Of a stretch of DNA of 64,000 nt, positions 22,801 through 34,300 are shown piece after piece. Below the pieces are notes generated by a model. It had not been told where the DNA came from and did no database searches. It was given only the letters and a program-made list of their open reading frames with translations. The DNA lies in contig NC_088301.1 in NCBI RefSeq assembly GCF_032854445.1, positions 26,334,402-26,398,401 of the forward strand, in the 5' to 3' direction. The stretch comes from Liolophura sinensis (taxonomy: Eukaryota > Mollusca > Polyplacophora > Chitonida > Chitonidae). How positions within the stretch are numbered: position 1 is the stretch's first letter; every line of letters starts with the position of its first letter. The position numbers and the translations under genes were made by a program.

Positions 22801-25050
22801 AGTCTGTATTTCAAAACTTCTCATATATAATATTTTAGCATCACTTTGGAATGATGCCGCACAGAAATGTAAACCGAGAGATTTTGTCCTGATATGGTGG
22901 TTAAACATGTTAAAAGCTATGTGAAAACAAGCAAGCAAACATGATAGTAAATTATTTTATTCATATCCTTGTAGAACAACAAAAATTGGTAAGCCACATT
23001 GTTGATGTCTGTCTGTGAATCTTTTCCTCTGACCATAATGCTGGTGGCCATCATATAAGTGAAATATTCTTGAGTACGGCTTAAAACACCAATCAAATAA
23101 GTAAATCATGTGAACCTTTATTTCTGCACAGGCCTTAGCATGGTCACCCTGGGAAGCTGGTGTATTGGCCAGTGGGGGTGGGACAGCTGATAGACAGATT
23201 TGCTTCTGGAATTGTAACACAGGTGCTTTCCTCAACAGTGTGGACACGAAGTCACAGGTAAGACTTATCTCCCCTTACCTGTTTTAATTTTTAAATGAAG
23301 AAAAGTAATGTAATTGAATCTCTGACTTGTGAAAATTGACTTCTGACTCATGAAGATTATAAAGCTGGTAATTTACTTTTACTACATTACATAGGACCTG
23401 GGAGAGATACAAGTTCTCAGGGAGTTCTGTGTGGGGATGCTCACGCATACACCGGAAGTTGGGGTTAGAAGACGCCCCATGCACCAAACGCTCATGCGCA
23501 AAAGCCGTGTACCACCTGCCTTCTAGAAACTCCCTAGAACTGGCATCTCTCATAGGCCCTGTTATACTGCAGTTCTAGAACTATGATTACCACGGTAGCA
23601 CTTGTGGGGCTGTTTGAGTGAAAAATTCTTGTGTATGGTGTTAAACAAAAAGCAAATGAAGAAATAGAAGTGTTAATATTAAAGGCAATGATTTGTTAAT
23701 TCAGAAATCTATGTTTACTCAGGTGTGTTCCCTTCTGTGGTCCAAAGAGTACAGAGAACTGGTATCCAGTCACGGATATGCCCAGAACCAGCTGATTGTG
23801 TGGAAGTACCCGACTATGAACAAGGTCACAGAACTGACTGGTGAGTCTCAGCTTCAATACCATTCATTTTCTGGTGTCTTTAGCATGGTATTTCAGTGAT
23901 TCAGCACTACAGATACATATCCATTAAGACTATGATGTGATGTGACTAAACGTTATGTCGGAAGTACAAAGCGAGTGAACCAAAAAAACGCAGATCAAAT
24001 GTGTTGGTGCCTTAATACCGGTTTTGATACTGGTTTTGGGTCCTCTTAGGGTTATTTGGTGAAAGCGGTGTTCTTGCGTAACTCCAACTTTGAGGCATAG
24101 GTTCTTTTCCCGCCTTGGGGAGGGAATTTTTACATTTACCCGCTGTAACTGTTCATACGGATCTTACTAAGCGGTTTGCATAGTCTTATCTTCGTAAAAG
24201 AGCACTCGTCTTCTAATGATATGGCAATGTGGTCGCTGTGAGTTCAAGTCCAGCTCATGCTGGCTTCCCCTCCGGCTGTACGTGGGAACGTCTTGCAGCA
24301 ACCTGCGGATGGTCGTGGGTTCCCCCCAGACTGTGCCCGGTTTCCACCCACCATAATGCTGGCCGCCGTGGTATAAGTGAAATATTCTTGAGTACGGCGT
24401 AAAACACCAATCAAATAAAATAAATAAATATAAACCACTCGACCACAGCCCACATGAGTAGATACTGAATTTGCTTGTTACCTTGTAATAAGTTTGTGGT
24501 TAAGCCTCTTCTCCAACGTAAATTCCCTCACCTTACAACTTTTGTATGTTCATTGCTTTGAGATCATTTTTGCTATGTATATCCTTCACATGCCTGTATG
24601 TACATGTGTAAAGACAGGGCTCCAGTTTACCACAAAATGCCACTGTTATGACATGGTGCTGCCTCACTAAACCACCATGCCAAAAAACACACTACACACA
24701 TAACCACACTATAGTCTTGACTTCGTCAAAGAGCACTCGTCTTCTAATGACATGGTGGGAAAGTTGGTCAGTGACTTGCCGACATTTGGTCTGGGGTTTA
24801 CCCCAGTCTCTCCTTACGCAACAAACCGTCAGTCAGTCTGACCTCTTTCTTCATTACTCTCATGCTCACAGGTCACACAGCTCGAGTCTTGCACATGGCC
24901 ATGTCTCCAGACGGATCCACTGTCGTGTCGGCGGGTGCTGATGAAACTCTTCGACTCTGGAAGTGTTTTGCTGCCGATCAGCAGAAGAAAACTCAGAAAT
25001 CAGCCAGCAAGAGCAAACCCAGTGCTATCTTCAGGCCGATGATTCGGTGA
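19870..25050 (+). CDS. CDC20: CDC20, APC/C activator with seven-blade WD40 domain
   Basis: Activates the anaphase-promoting complex and is the target of the spindle checkpoint. Eight coding exons: 19870-20107, 20401-20661, 21105-21230, 21611-21807, 22350-22679, 23132-23257, 23723-23840, 24872-25050. All phases join; the total is 1,575 bp, 524 residues (human about 499). ATG 19870 chosen because MAQFNLENE matches the family start; the frame is open upstream. Seen: MRWQRK; the C-box DRFIPNR; the Mad2-binding segment [17 protein letters not shown]40 repeats with [80 protein letters not shown] and [11 protein letters not shown]; and the C-terminal Ile-Arg tail that docks on the APC/C. The canonical KEN box after the C-box reads SQEN, so KEN is not conserved there. 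Confidence 0.97.
20878..21055 (+). mobile_element. Old SINE-A-like copy in CDC20 intron 2
   Basis: Strongly diverged: gagtttaaatccagctcc (B-box region), ggtttcctagaaccccg, gactattcttgagcataac and an (aaat)n tail in the expected order. Confidence 0.55.
21808..22349 (+). other. CDC20 intron 4
   Basis: Noncoding intron between donor gtgagg at 21808 and acceptor cttgcag. No repeat recognised. Confidence 0.6.
22680..23131 (+). other. CDC20 intron 5 with poly(T) and a SINE-A fragment
   Basis: Contains a T-run of about 20 near 22759 and the 3' half of a SINE-A at 23012-23106 (ccataatgctggtggccatc, gtgaaatattcttgagtacg, (aaat)n-like tail) just before the exon. Confidence 0.7.
23394..23560. mobile_element. 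Hairpin MITE-like element in CDC20 intron 6
   Basis: Arms of about 35 bp: gggagagatacaagttctca (left, 23400 on) and the reverse-complementary gaactggcatctctcatagg (right, to 23556), with agggagtt/aactccct inside. Total about 167 bp, noncoding. No convincing target-site duplication seen. Confidence 0.6.
23841..24871 (+). other. CDC20 intron 7 with SINE and a separated direct repeat
   Basis: Besides the SINE-A at 24229-24432, a segment of about 45 bp (gagcactcgtcttctaatga) occurs at about 24182-24226 and again at 24713-24757. No coding sequence. Confidence 0.6.
24229..24432 (+). mobile_element. SINE-A copy in CDC20 intron 7
   Basis: B-box region tggtcgctgtgagttcaagt, the full middle domain (cctgcggatggtcgtgggtt, ccataatgctggccgc), tataagtgaaatattcttga, gtacggcgtaaaacaccaat and an (aaat)n tail; A-box part missing. 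Confidence 0.9.
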
Positions 25051-25120
25051 AGTCTTCATTTCATCCCAGCAAGGCCCTAGTGCTAATGGATCTGGCTACA
25101 TTATTCAGTGCAATTTTCAT

Positions 25121-25201
25121 CACATTATTCCATCATGGAATTCCATTATTCCATCATGGAATTCCATTATTCCATCATGGAATAATATTATTATTAATAA
25201 A
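25121..25201 (+). repeat. Palindromic short repeat and poly(A) signal in CDC20 3' UTR
   Basis: Three copies of a 21-bp unit built on the palindrome ttccatcatggaa, followed by AATAAA at 25196-25201. A second AATAAA is near 25829. The repeat could fold into a hairpin in the mRNA. Confidence 0.7.
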
Positions 25202-25884
25202 GTTTGTGTATATAGAGCATGCTAACTTTGCCACTTTTACAACACATAGATCAAGTTCACACATATCGCTTTTAAATCATTCAAACATTCTTTCATTTCA
25301 GCACATACTTTACATATATCGTGGATATAAGTAAATGCGCCTCAGACTATACTAAAGAATAGTGATTAATGTATTGCATTACATTGACATTGTGCTCATT
25401 GAAAAAAACATGTATAATTTTTTTATACATAAAAACAAAGGATATTTCTGAAGCTTCAGTGCCACAGATTTCCCAACATTCACATGTTCCTACAATCTAG
25501 TAGGTAAATTTGTAGAAATGTATTTTTATATCTATATATATGTATATAAACTAGTCTGTTTTTGGATGATACTTTTGGTAGTTTGTGCAAAACCTACCTG
25601 ATCCCACTTTTATAGGTTATGTAATAGTTAGTTTTGTGGCGTTAATGAAAATGTGGAAGATAAAAAGAAAACATAACAGTTCTTGTTGAGTTGTTTTCAG
25701 TGTTTGTTTTTTGTGTACATTGGTATTTAATTTGTATATATATATATAAATGTATATACGATGTGTTTGCAAACTGCATTTACTTTTCTGCAGTTTTTGT
25801 TTTTCTACGAAAAAATTATTGGAGAAGAAATAAAGCTTACAACAATGAGAATTGTGTTTTTTGGAGTTTACTCATTGTAGTTGA

Positions 25885-26010
25885 ACGTCGTCGTGGAAGG
25901 TCATGGGTTTTTCCTCACTGCTCTGCCGGGTTTCCTCCCACCATCACTCTGGCCGCTGTTGCGTATGTGAAATGTTCTTGAGTACGATGTAAAAAGCCAT
26001 ATAAATGAAT
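25885..26010 (+). mobile_element. SINE-A copy, 5'-truncated
   Basis: gtcgtggaaggtcatgggtt, tttcctcccaccat, gtgaaatgttcttgagtacg and a short (aaat) tail. Confidence 0.75.
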
Positions 26011-27324
26011 ATTTTCATTAAATCTGAATAAGGCAATACCTGTCTCGCTGTCCGCAGGAGGTAAAGTCTTCAGTGTGTTGACGTGTTCACCGGTTCAAGA
26101 TATGGGGTTGTTACACGACTTCTTTTTACCCTTCCCATACTAATGCTGCCTCACTGGAACACAATTCCAAGACACCAACATAAAACAGAGTGTGAGGCCT
26201 GTCACAACATATTTAATGGTAAACTGTGGGAAGTGATCGGGATTTGAACCCCAGCTTAGAAGCAGACAATTGGTCTCCACTAAAAACACCACACTGCAAT
26301 GTGCTTATTAAGCAATTTAGTCATCCAAACTACATTAGAAATAGGGTAATGGTAAGACTCAGCCTGGGATTGAACCTGCTGGCACATAAACCTCAACCCT
26401 TTTTGCATATAAAACTGCCACTCAGTCCAATTCATTTAACTAGATTTTGGAGACAAAACTACATTGGTTGGATTGATCAACCAATCAGGGCTTCACAAAA
26501 ACTATAATTTTATAACTCAACACAGAATAATGCCTTCACAATATGCTTGAATAAACGCCTTGCAAACATGCAAAAAGGTTTTAAAATGACAGTACGACTA
26601 GGCCATTGTTGATTTACTGGTCCGATTCTGGTAACATTGCAGGAATAATTTGACCTCTTTGAAGTTATGATAAATGACCTCGTATTCCTTCCTGGAACAA
26701 TGCAAATAAATATCATAAAATGCCGCTTTCGTTGCTAACACATACATTTTTTCCAGCAGGATATCATCATATCTTCCTAACAAACTTGTATAAATATTAG
26801 CAAAACTCTCAGGATCAGGCCAAATGTGCTACTTAATCATTTATCACATTACATCAGTTCCAAAATAAAACAGGTCCAGACGTAAACTCATGGCTCCCGG
26901 ATCATTAAGCTATCAGAAACCCAACACAACTTTATCATAACTTGTGGCCTTATTCTTCATATATGGTTTCACATCCAGTTTCAGCATACATATTCATATT
27001 CGTCAAGACAGTTTACTCCAGACTATTTTCCGACACAAATAAATGTTATAAAATATGATTAGATGCTGGAACTACTTTTCCAGCAGGATATCATCCTACT
27101 TTGCAGTGAGACCTTTAAACACATTTCTCAGATCAACGGAACTCTCAGAATCAGGCAAACGGAGTTACTAAGTCAAGGATGAATTTTTACTACAAATACT
27201 ATAATCCTGGAGTTAAAATTAAAACCTCAATCATCACACATTGAACACAGCAAACCATTCATAATTCAAGAACTGTGCTAAAGTTTAAGTCCTGATTCAT
27301 GATCCTGGGATATTGATATACCAC

Positions 27325-27455
27325 TGACGTGACTGAAATCTGCAACCTCTGGCCAGTCTTGGGTTTCCTCTGGGCTCTGCCCAGTTTCCTCCCATCGTAA
27401 TACTGGCCGCTGTCGTAGGAGTGAAATATTCTTGAGTACGGCATAAAACACCTGT
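27325..27455 (+). mobile_element. SINE-A copy, 5'-truncated
   Basis: ggtttcctctgggctctgcc, tttcctcccatcgtaatact and gtgaaatattcttgagtacg are clear; the A-rich tail is lost. Confidence 0.75.
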
Positions 27456-28244
27456 CTTGTTGTTAATAATGAATCACAACAAAGATTATTCCATAGAAGT
27501 AACCGAACTCCTTTTCTAACTCACATCATGTGTACATGTGTCATCACGACTGTATTTTGTTTCAAATACAAAGGTCGCATATGGGTGCATATCACACCAT
27601 TATATGACAACACCAATCAAATAAATACAGCCACAAATCAATGAAACTTAAGTCACTCAAGAAATGTACTAAAATTCAGCGTAATAAATATCATTTATAT
27701 ACAAACATGTCTACCAATTTACCCTGCCCATGTAATTCAGCTGATTCAATAATACATGAGAAAGATATTAAGACTTCTAAACAAGACAGTTTCATTACAG
27801 TCTAGAGGGGTTGTGTTATCTTACAGAATCATATAGTCCTGAAAAACTTTCATCTTGTAACAGTTAGCCCTCATGGACACAGGGGAAATAAACCTCAAAC
27901 ATTTGCTCAGCGCTGAGCTTGGCTAGCCCACAACTTGTTTTTCGCATGAAGGAAGTAGCACATTTGGAGTTCTATCTACTGAATCATTCCTTTAACTCAT
28001 CAAATCTAATAATTATGAAACACTAGGAAAATCTGTGGAGATATTTCAATTGCAGACATCACTTAACCTATTATGTTTTCACTGCTCAATTATTCTACAA
28101 CTGTAACAATTACGAGGAAAATGGCCTTACAATAAACAAAAAGTTTTGCCAAAAAAAATCTGAAAATGTCCACAAATGATCTGTTATAACTTATGTTTTG
28201 TGAAAACACTCTTGTGAAACTGGATTGCTGAAAATGGCTGAACA

Positions 28245-29400
28245 CTGGCGTAGGGCGTAGATAATGGGGAAGTTACTGGAAACTTACTTGTAGACATCAA
28301 GAAGGCAGTTGATACTGTTTATCATGATATATTACTTAAAAAACTGAAAATATACAAATTTCACTCAACTACTTTTACTTTCTTCCAGTCCTACCTATCC
28401 AACAGAGAAGGTTGTTGTTGGAGGAGAAATATCTCATGCATATCTCCCACAAGGCTCTATATTGGGACCTTTACTTTTTATACCATATATAAATGATCTA
28501 CCATTATTTATAAAAAAAACAGTGGCAATTCTACTGACAACTTTACTGATGACACAACTATATACAGCTCCTCAGGCAATATGTCTGACATTGAGTGCAA
28601 TCTTAAGCCTTAATTGCACTAAAGACTGGTGCGACAAAAACCTCATCTTCATTAATACCCAAAAATCTAATTACATGATATTGGGCTCCAGGCAACGGCT
28701 GCAGTTAATCAAACACGTTCATTTCTCTGTTATGCTTGATGGAAACAAACTCAAACGGGTCACTAATGCTAAACTGCTTGGTATTTATATTGATGAACAT
28801 CTTTCCTGGAACACACAAATCAAAAATGTGCGTAAAAAGGTTTCTAAATTGTTTGGGATTCTACAAAGGAAGAGAGCTCTTCTAACACGTCACTGTAGGG
28901 ATATTTTCTATAAGTGTTATGTTCTTCTTCACTTTGATTATTGCTATTCTGTATGGGGAAACTGTTCAGCTTAACATAGAGAAAGCATAGTCAATTTACA
29001 AGAGCTGCTTGTTCAGTTCTACAAGAAAGCATGTGAAACAACTTTATTTTCAAGACTAAAATGGATGCATTTTAATAAAGGTTTAAAGTACAAAATTCTT
29101 TGTATCATTTATTAAACATTATATAATCTCTGTCCAAACTGTATTAAACAACTTTTCCCTCCAAACAAACAGTAGTACAATATTGTTCTGAGATCGGCAC
29201 ACCATAATATCTATCTAGCAAGGACAAATTCTATGACAGAAAGTTTGGCACATACAGGCATCAAACTATGAAACTGCCTCCCAAACCACATAAAAGAAAC
29301 CCCTTCCCTATCAAGCTTTCAATCACATTACTTCAAATTACTGTTATCTGCAAACAACAACAGAATGTACATGTATGCATGTAAGCTTCCATTGTATTAA
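28245..29400 (+). mobile_element. Decayed LINE (non-LTR retrotransposon) reverse-transcriptase fragment
   Basis: 5'-truncated remnant of a LINE ORF2. In order: LLVDIKKAVDTVYHDILLKK (RT core), QSYLSNRE, then an open stretch 28462-28974 with GPLLFIPYINDLPLFI, DWCDKN-IFINTQKSNYMIL, KLLGIYIDEHLSW and FDYCYSVWGNCS (RT thumb region), then the C-terminal region typical of CR1/Jockey-like elements (SFSRLKWMH, LARTNSMTESLA, NCLPNHIKETPSLSSF). The catalytic FADD-type motif is not readable in the main frame (the local sequence gives TLLMTQLY), and frameshifts and stops interrupt the rest. Clade assignment is tentative. Confidence 0.85.
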
Positions 29401-31344
29401 CCATCTAGATAATATCCCATCTCTCTTAACTTTACTTGTTCAGAATCCAAATGTGATATGTTTAGCCCTAAAATGTACATGAGCATTAAGGGGTGGTTAA
29501 TGGGCCATCTCCCACTCACTTGGTTTGTTCTCTGTACATGTGTATAGAGGGTTCCAGCCAACAGGGGGGCAGGAAGAGGTCGGTAATAGGCCGTCTCCCA
29601 ATACCCTACTTTTCCTGCTGGTTGGGACAGTTTTTTTTTTGATTGGACCCTGACGTACATGTTTCCTATATATTGTTTTCTCTATGAAGGCCATGGGGAA
29701 GGACAGTTTCATTGTAAATTCACCGAGCTGCCTTCAATAAATAAAGATATTATTATATATTATAATTTAGCTTGGGAGAAAGCTAGGGAGAGCCCGACAG
29801 AAACCACTGCACCTTGCTGGGAACCAGACAAACACACTGACATAAAGTGCAGCATCATGTGTCACGTGCAGGGTCATGTCATCATCCAAGGCAACTCCCT
29901 AGAAGGTTCATTCCATTAGGGTCCTCTTAGTTTATAATTTATTTATTTATTTATTTGATTGGTGTTTTACGCCGTACACAAGAGTATTTCACTTATACGA
30001 CAGCGGCCAGGATTATGGTGGGTGGAAACCGAGGGACAAAAACAGGGGAAACTCACGACCATCCACAGGTTGCTGGCAGACCTTCCCACATATGGCCGGA
30101 GAGGAAACCAGCATGAGCTGGACTTGAACTCACAGCAACCGCAATTGGTGAGTGACTCCTTGATCATTACACTGTGCTAGCGCACTAACAAACGGAGGCC
30201 CCAGTTTATAATTTATAGTCTTCCACGTATAAAAGAATGAATGATTTGGGTTTACCACCACTTTGTCAGTATTACAGCTATCACGTCGACACGGTTCAAT
30301 GCATTGCACGTTTCAGTTCTGAAAACTCATCTGTATATAACTTATCTATTGCCTGACCACAAGAAAAATGAACAACTAACAAAGTTATGTTTAGTGAAAA
30401 GAATACATCATAATTCTCTGATCAATGTATCATCACTGGACATAATACCAATGAGGATTGGTCATTGCACATTTTATCTGACCCTCATAGTTTTGTGGGT
30501 AATTTCATCAATTCTCCCCCCCTCCAAAAAAGACAGCATAACAGTTGGCCAACATAACAGCAACACTGACTGCAGCCAGACAATCTCTCAGAGACATCAC
30601 ACATGTATTTACAGTCACAAAGTGGATACACAATCTCTCAAGAGACATCATACATGTATTTACAATGGCACAGCGCATACAATATTACCATGAGCTTTTT
30701 TTTAATAATAAGTTAAAAACACCTTTTTTGAGATAATGGCATAAAGGTCCATATTGTGAACTTTGCGCAATATTACAGTATTTCATCTAAACTAGCCGTG
30801 AAGTCGGACTACTTTCTTATCTTACAAACACTTAGCATCAAAACTATCACTTTAAGGCCTGTATGTACCCTTTAAAGTGCATCTTTACACAGAGTATAAA
30901 ACATGGACACCATGAGCCTTACCACTTTCTTATAAGTTTTTTTTTCAAACCTGCCAAGCACCTTTTTTACAGACTCCATAATGATAATAAAACTACAATT
31001 TTTACATACAAACTGGATGTATATGAGAGTGGACAAGATCAAATAATACATATCTTGTAATCAAAAACTTTTACTGTTCACCTTTAACACAGTAATGATT
31101 GGACGTTGAATTCAGACATAAATCACCAGCAAACTTAAAGTTGGAATTATCTCCCTTGATATCATGATTACACCCATTGTATAACATACATTCAAGTACT
31201 TTAATATACTACCAATGCTTTCATTATCTTTTCAGGTAGAATGTTATCCTGGAGCACTGGTCAAAGTAGCCAGATACTTGCTCAGCTTTTTACAAAAGTA
31301 GCAGGCTATGATACAATGTTTTAAGTACTAGACACCCGGTTTCT
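29401..31344. other. Intergenic, with one SINE-A
   Basis: Apart from the SINE-A at 29941-30202, A+T-rich DNA with tandem-like duplicates of gagacatca(c/t)acatgtattt near 30590-30660. TRAPPC5 3' UTR occupies the right end. No coding sequence recognised. Confidence 0.5.
29941..30202 (-). mobile_element. SINE-A copy, full length, with 13-bp target-site duplication
   Basis: Full element in minus orientation with tRNA-like head at the right end. Direct repeat agtttataattt(a) at 29929-29940 and 30203-30215. Confidence 0.92.
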
Positions 31345-34300
31345 CTATCTGCCTTCCACCATTTTGTCTCTTGTTATTACGGCTTCATCAAATTTGATCA
31401 TGAATGTTGTACCCTTGTGCCAATGAACAGTCACCTTTGCTGGCTGGAATCAAAAAAAAAAGCAAAAATAATATGTGTAAGTCATTTAGCATTAGAGTGA
31501 GTGAGTGAGTGCTTGGGGTTTAACGTCGTACTCAACAATTTTTCAGTCATATGACGACGAAGGAATCATTAGGGTGCATGCACGTGTAATGTGCCTCCTT
31601 GTTGCAGGACGGATTTCCACCGCTCTTTTATTTAGTGCTGCTTCACTGAGACGACTTACCGAAGGCAAGTAAGCCACCCCGCCCGAGCCATTATACTGAT
31701 ACGGGTCAACCAGTCGTTGCACTATCCCCTTCATGCTGAGCGCCAAGCGAGGAAGTTACAACTTCCTCTTTTAAAGTCTTAGGTGTGACTCGATCAAGGA
31801 TTGATCCTGGATCTACCGGTCCCGAAGCGGACGCTCTACCAACTGTGCTATCCGGGCCGGTCATTTTTAGCATTAGATGTGACATCCCATAAAAAAATCC
31901 ATGTTTTCTTGATTGACCAACCAAGCAGCTTAGAGAACTGCTACATGTAGTTGCGGCTAATAAGTGGGTTAGCAGCAAGAGATGGATTTGAACATGTGAC
32001 CCACGGGTCAAGGGCTGATGGATATGCACTGGGTTAGTGCAGGTAAATAGCACTCATGCTATATTCAGTATTCTTATGGACTTTTTTCAACTTTTTACAT
32101 TTTTCAGTGTTGGTCTGTTTTGTGGGTGAAGGAAGCCATGGTGCCCGGAAATAAAAACCCGACCTTGAACGAGTTACAGACTAAATTACTGGCTAAATTA
32201 CTGGCTAAAAATGCACAGCATACATTGGTGAAAAAGTCAACAACTACATGAGCTTGTTATCTTCAAGAAACCACAAAGAGTGAGAGCAAGGAAATCCACA
32301 AATTTGCTATCCATTGCTAGGATTGAACCGTCACCTTGTACATTCTTGACCACTCATCCACAACCTCATTCCCACTTAATAATTTAAAAATAAAAGTTCA
32401 AAATGAAAAAAATTCCTTCATCATCAAACCTGTCTTTACCCTTAGAATGAACGATGAGGCCACATTAAGTCGCCAGTACTTCAGCCCAAAAAGCGATGAG
32501 CTTACCTTTCCAGCAAAACACAATAATAATCAAAAGCATCAACGGCCCTACTTTTTACTTACAAAGTTTGATCCGTTGAGAACAGCCTCCAATATACCAG
32601 CAGTAAATGCTGCACAGTTTAGGCTACCTGAAAAAACAAATGCAGTTACTCATTACATGGTTCCCAAGTTCTAGTAATAATACTATTTGCTTGTAAGACC
32701 ATGTTCAACTAGGACATGAATAACACAGAAAAAGGCAGATTGAATTACTCTAATTACTACTATGGGCCCAGTTGTGCAAAGGTGTATTAGCTAATACTGG
32801 TATTATATCATATTTTATATTTAAAAATTGGCCACACTCAGCAGCCAATGCAATTGTTCAAAGTATAACAGCAGCAGTTTTACTTCATATTTAATACACA
32901 GGTACACAACTGCTTTTAGGCTAAGTACAAAACTGAGCACTTGGATTAAAGTTAAATCTTGTATTAAATCTTAAAACTGTTTTGAACAACTGGGCCCTAA
33001 TGTCAAACTACATGCACATTTCACTTAATAATGAAAAACCAACAAAAGGCATAGCTGAGGGGAGATAACTCTGGTCATATAACAGACATAGAATAATCTG
33101 TTGCTTACCTTTATCTTTTGGAACAGAAATAAACTTGTTGATTAAAGGCTCCTTTTCTATTATATAATCTGAATACAGTTAGGAGTTAAGGAATATATAT
33201 ATATATATATATGAAAACCAAAAACAGTACAACACTTGTTATCAAGCAATACATCTAAAACCAATCATAAAAGTGAGCAAATAAAAAGAAAAGGGAGCAA
33301 ACCTCACCACATGATACCCTCACTTTCTCACGAATGTACATCAATGAATATTTACATCACCTCCTAACAGAGACTAAACTATAAGAGTGTGGAATGATAA
33401 TGTGTGTACTAGCTATCCATTAATCCATTAATGTGCAAAGCCATTTTGGAAACACAGCTCTGAACAGAACACAGGAGTGCGGAAAAGCAGGGAGATAGAA
33501 TGACAAGCGTACAGGCAGATTTTGTAGAACGTGACTCGGCACAATGGAAATGTGTAAGCTATCTATTGAACCAAGTTCCATGTTAATAAGGCTGTTTTGG
33601 AGACACATCCAGTAACTTGGGGTCCACTCTGGTGTCCTTGTGGGACACCTTTTGAAATTATTCGGATTATTATTATTATTACTATTATTATTCTTGGTCA
33701 AGATGTAAAATTGCAATATCTCCAAAATTGGTAAAGGTAGAAAGAAACCAAACTTTGGAAGTAACCTTTGACGTTTTCTGCCGTTTTACCAGTGGCATGA
33801 TTTAGCAGCCATTTTGAATTTCGCTGATAAGCTACAAAATCTTCTTCTCCAAAATGGTTACACCTATCAAAATAAACTTTTTGTTTACAGTTTTTGGGTG
33901 GATTGTCCTACCTTTATTGTAAAACGCTTTTAGTTTGGTATGCAAATAAGGCCAAAATCGACCAATGAACTTGGCTCAAAAGTAGGTCAATTTTAAAAAC
34001 TGCTTAAAATCATTTAAAAAAACACACTATTTGGTGCCCACTGACATCACAATTACAAATCTGCAAGAATTATTTTTGTACTTTGTGTTGTTTTCATGTT
34101 ATGACCTAAAAACCAACAAAAAATTGACAAAGAAGTGTACTCCAAAATCATCCTAGACTGCATGAAACCATTGGCTGCAATTTATCGTGGGAACGGTCAT
34201 CAGCTCTGCGACATTGTATTCCTTTCTGTCTCCTGCTCTTGGGCACCAACTTCATAACAATGTATTCTTTCTATCTTTTGTTCTTGGGTATCAGCAGAAG

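Larger units (their letters stand above)
25202..28244. other. Intergenic with SINE-A fragments
   Basis: Holds SINE-A fragments at 25885-26010 and 27325-27455 (both +, 5'-truncated) and a tRNA-like B-box sequence near 26240 (ggatttgaacccc). No exon recognised. Confidence 0.5.
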
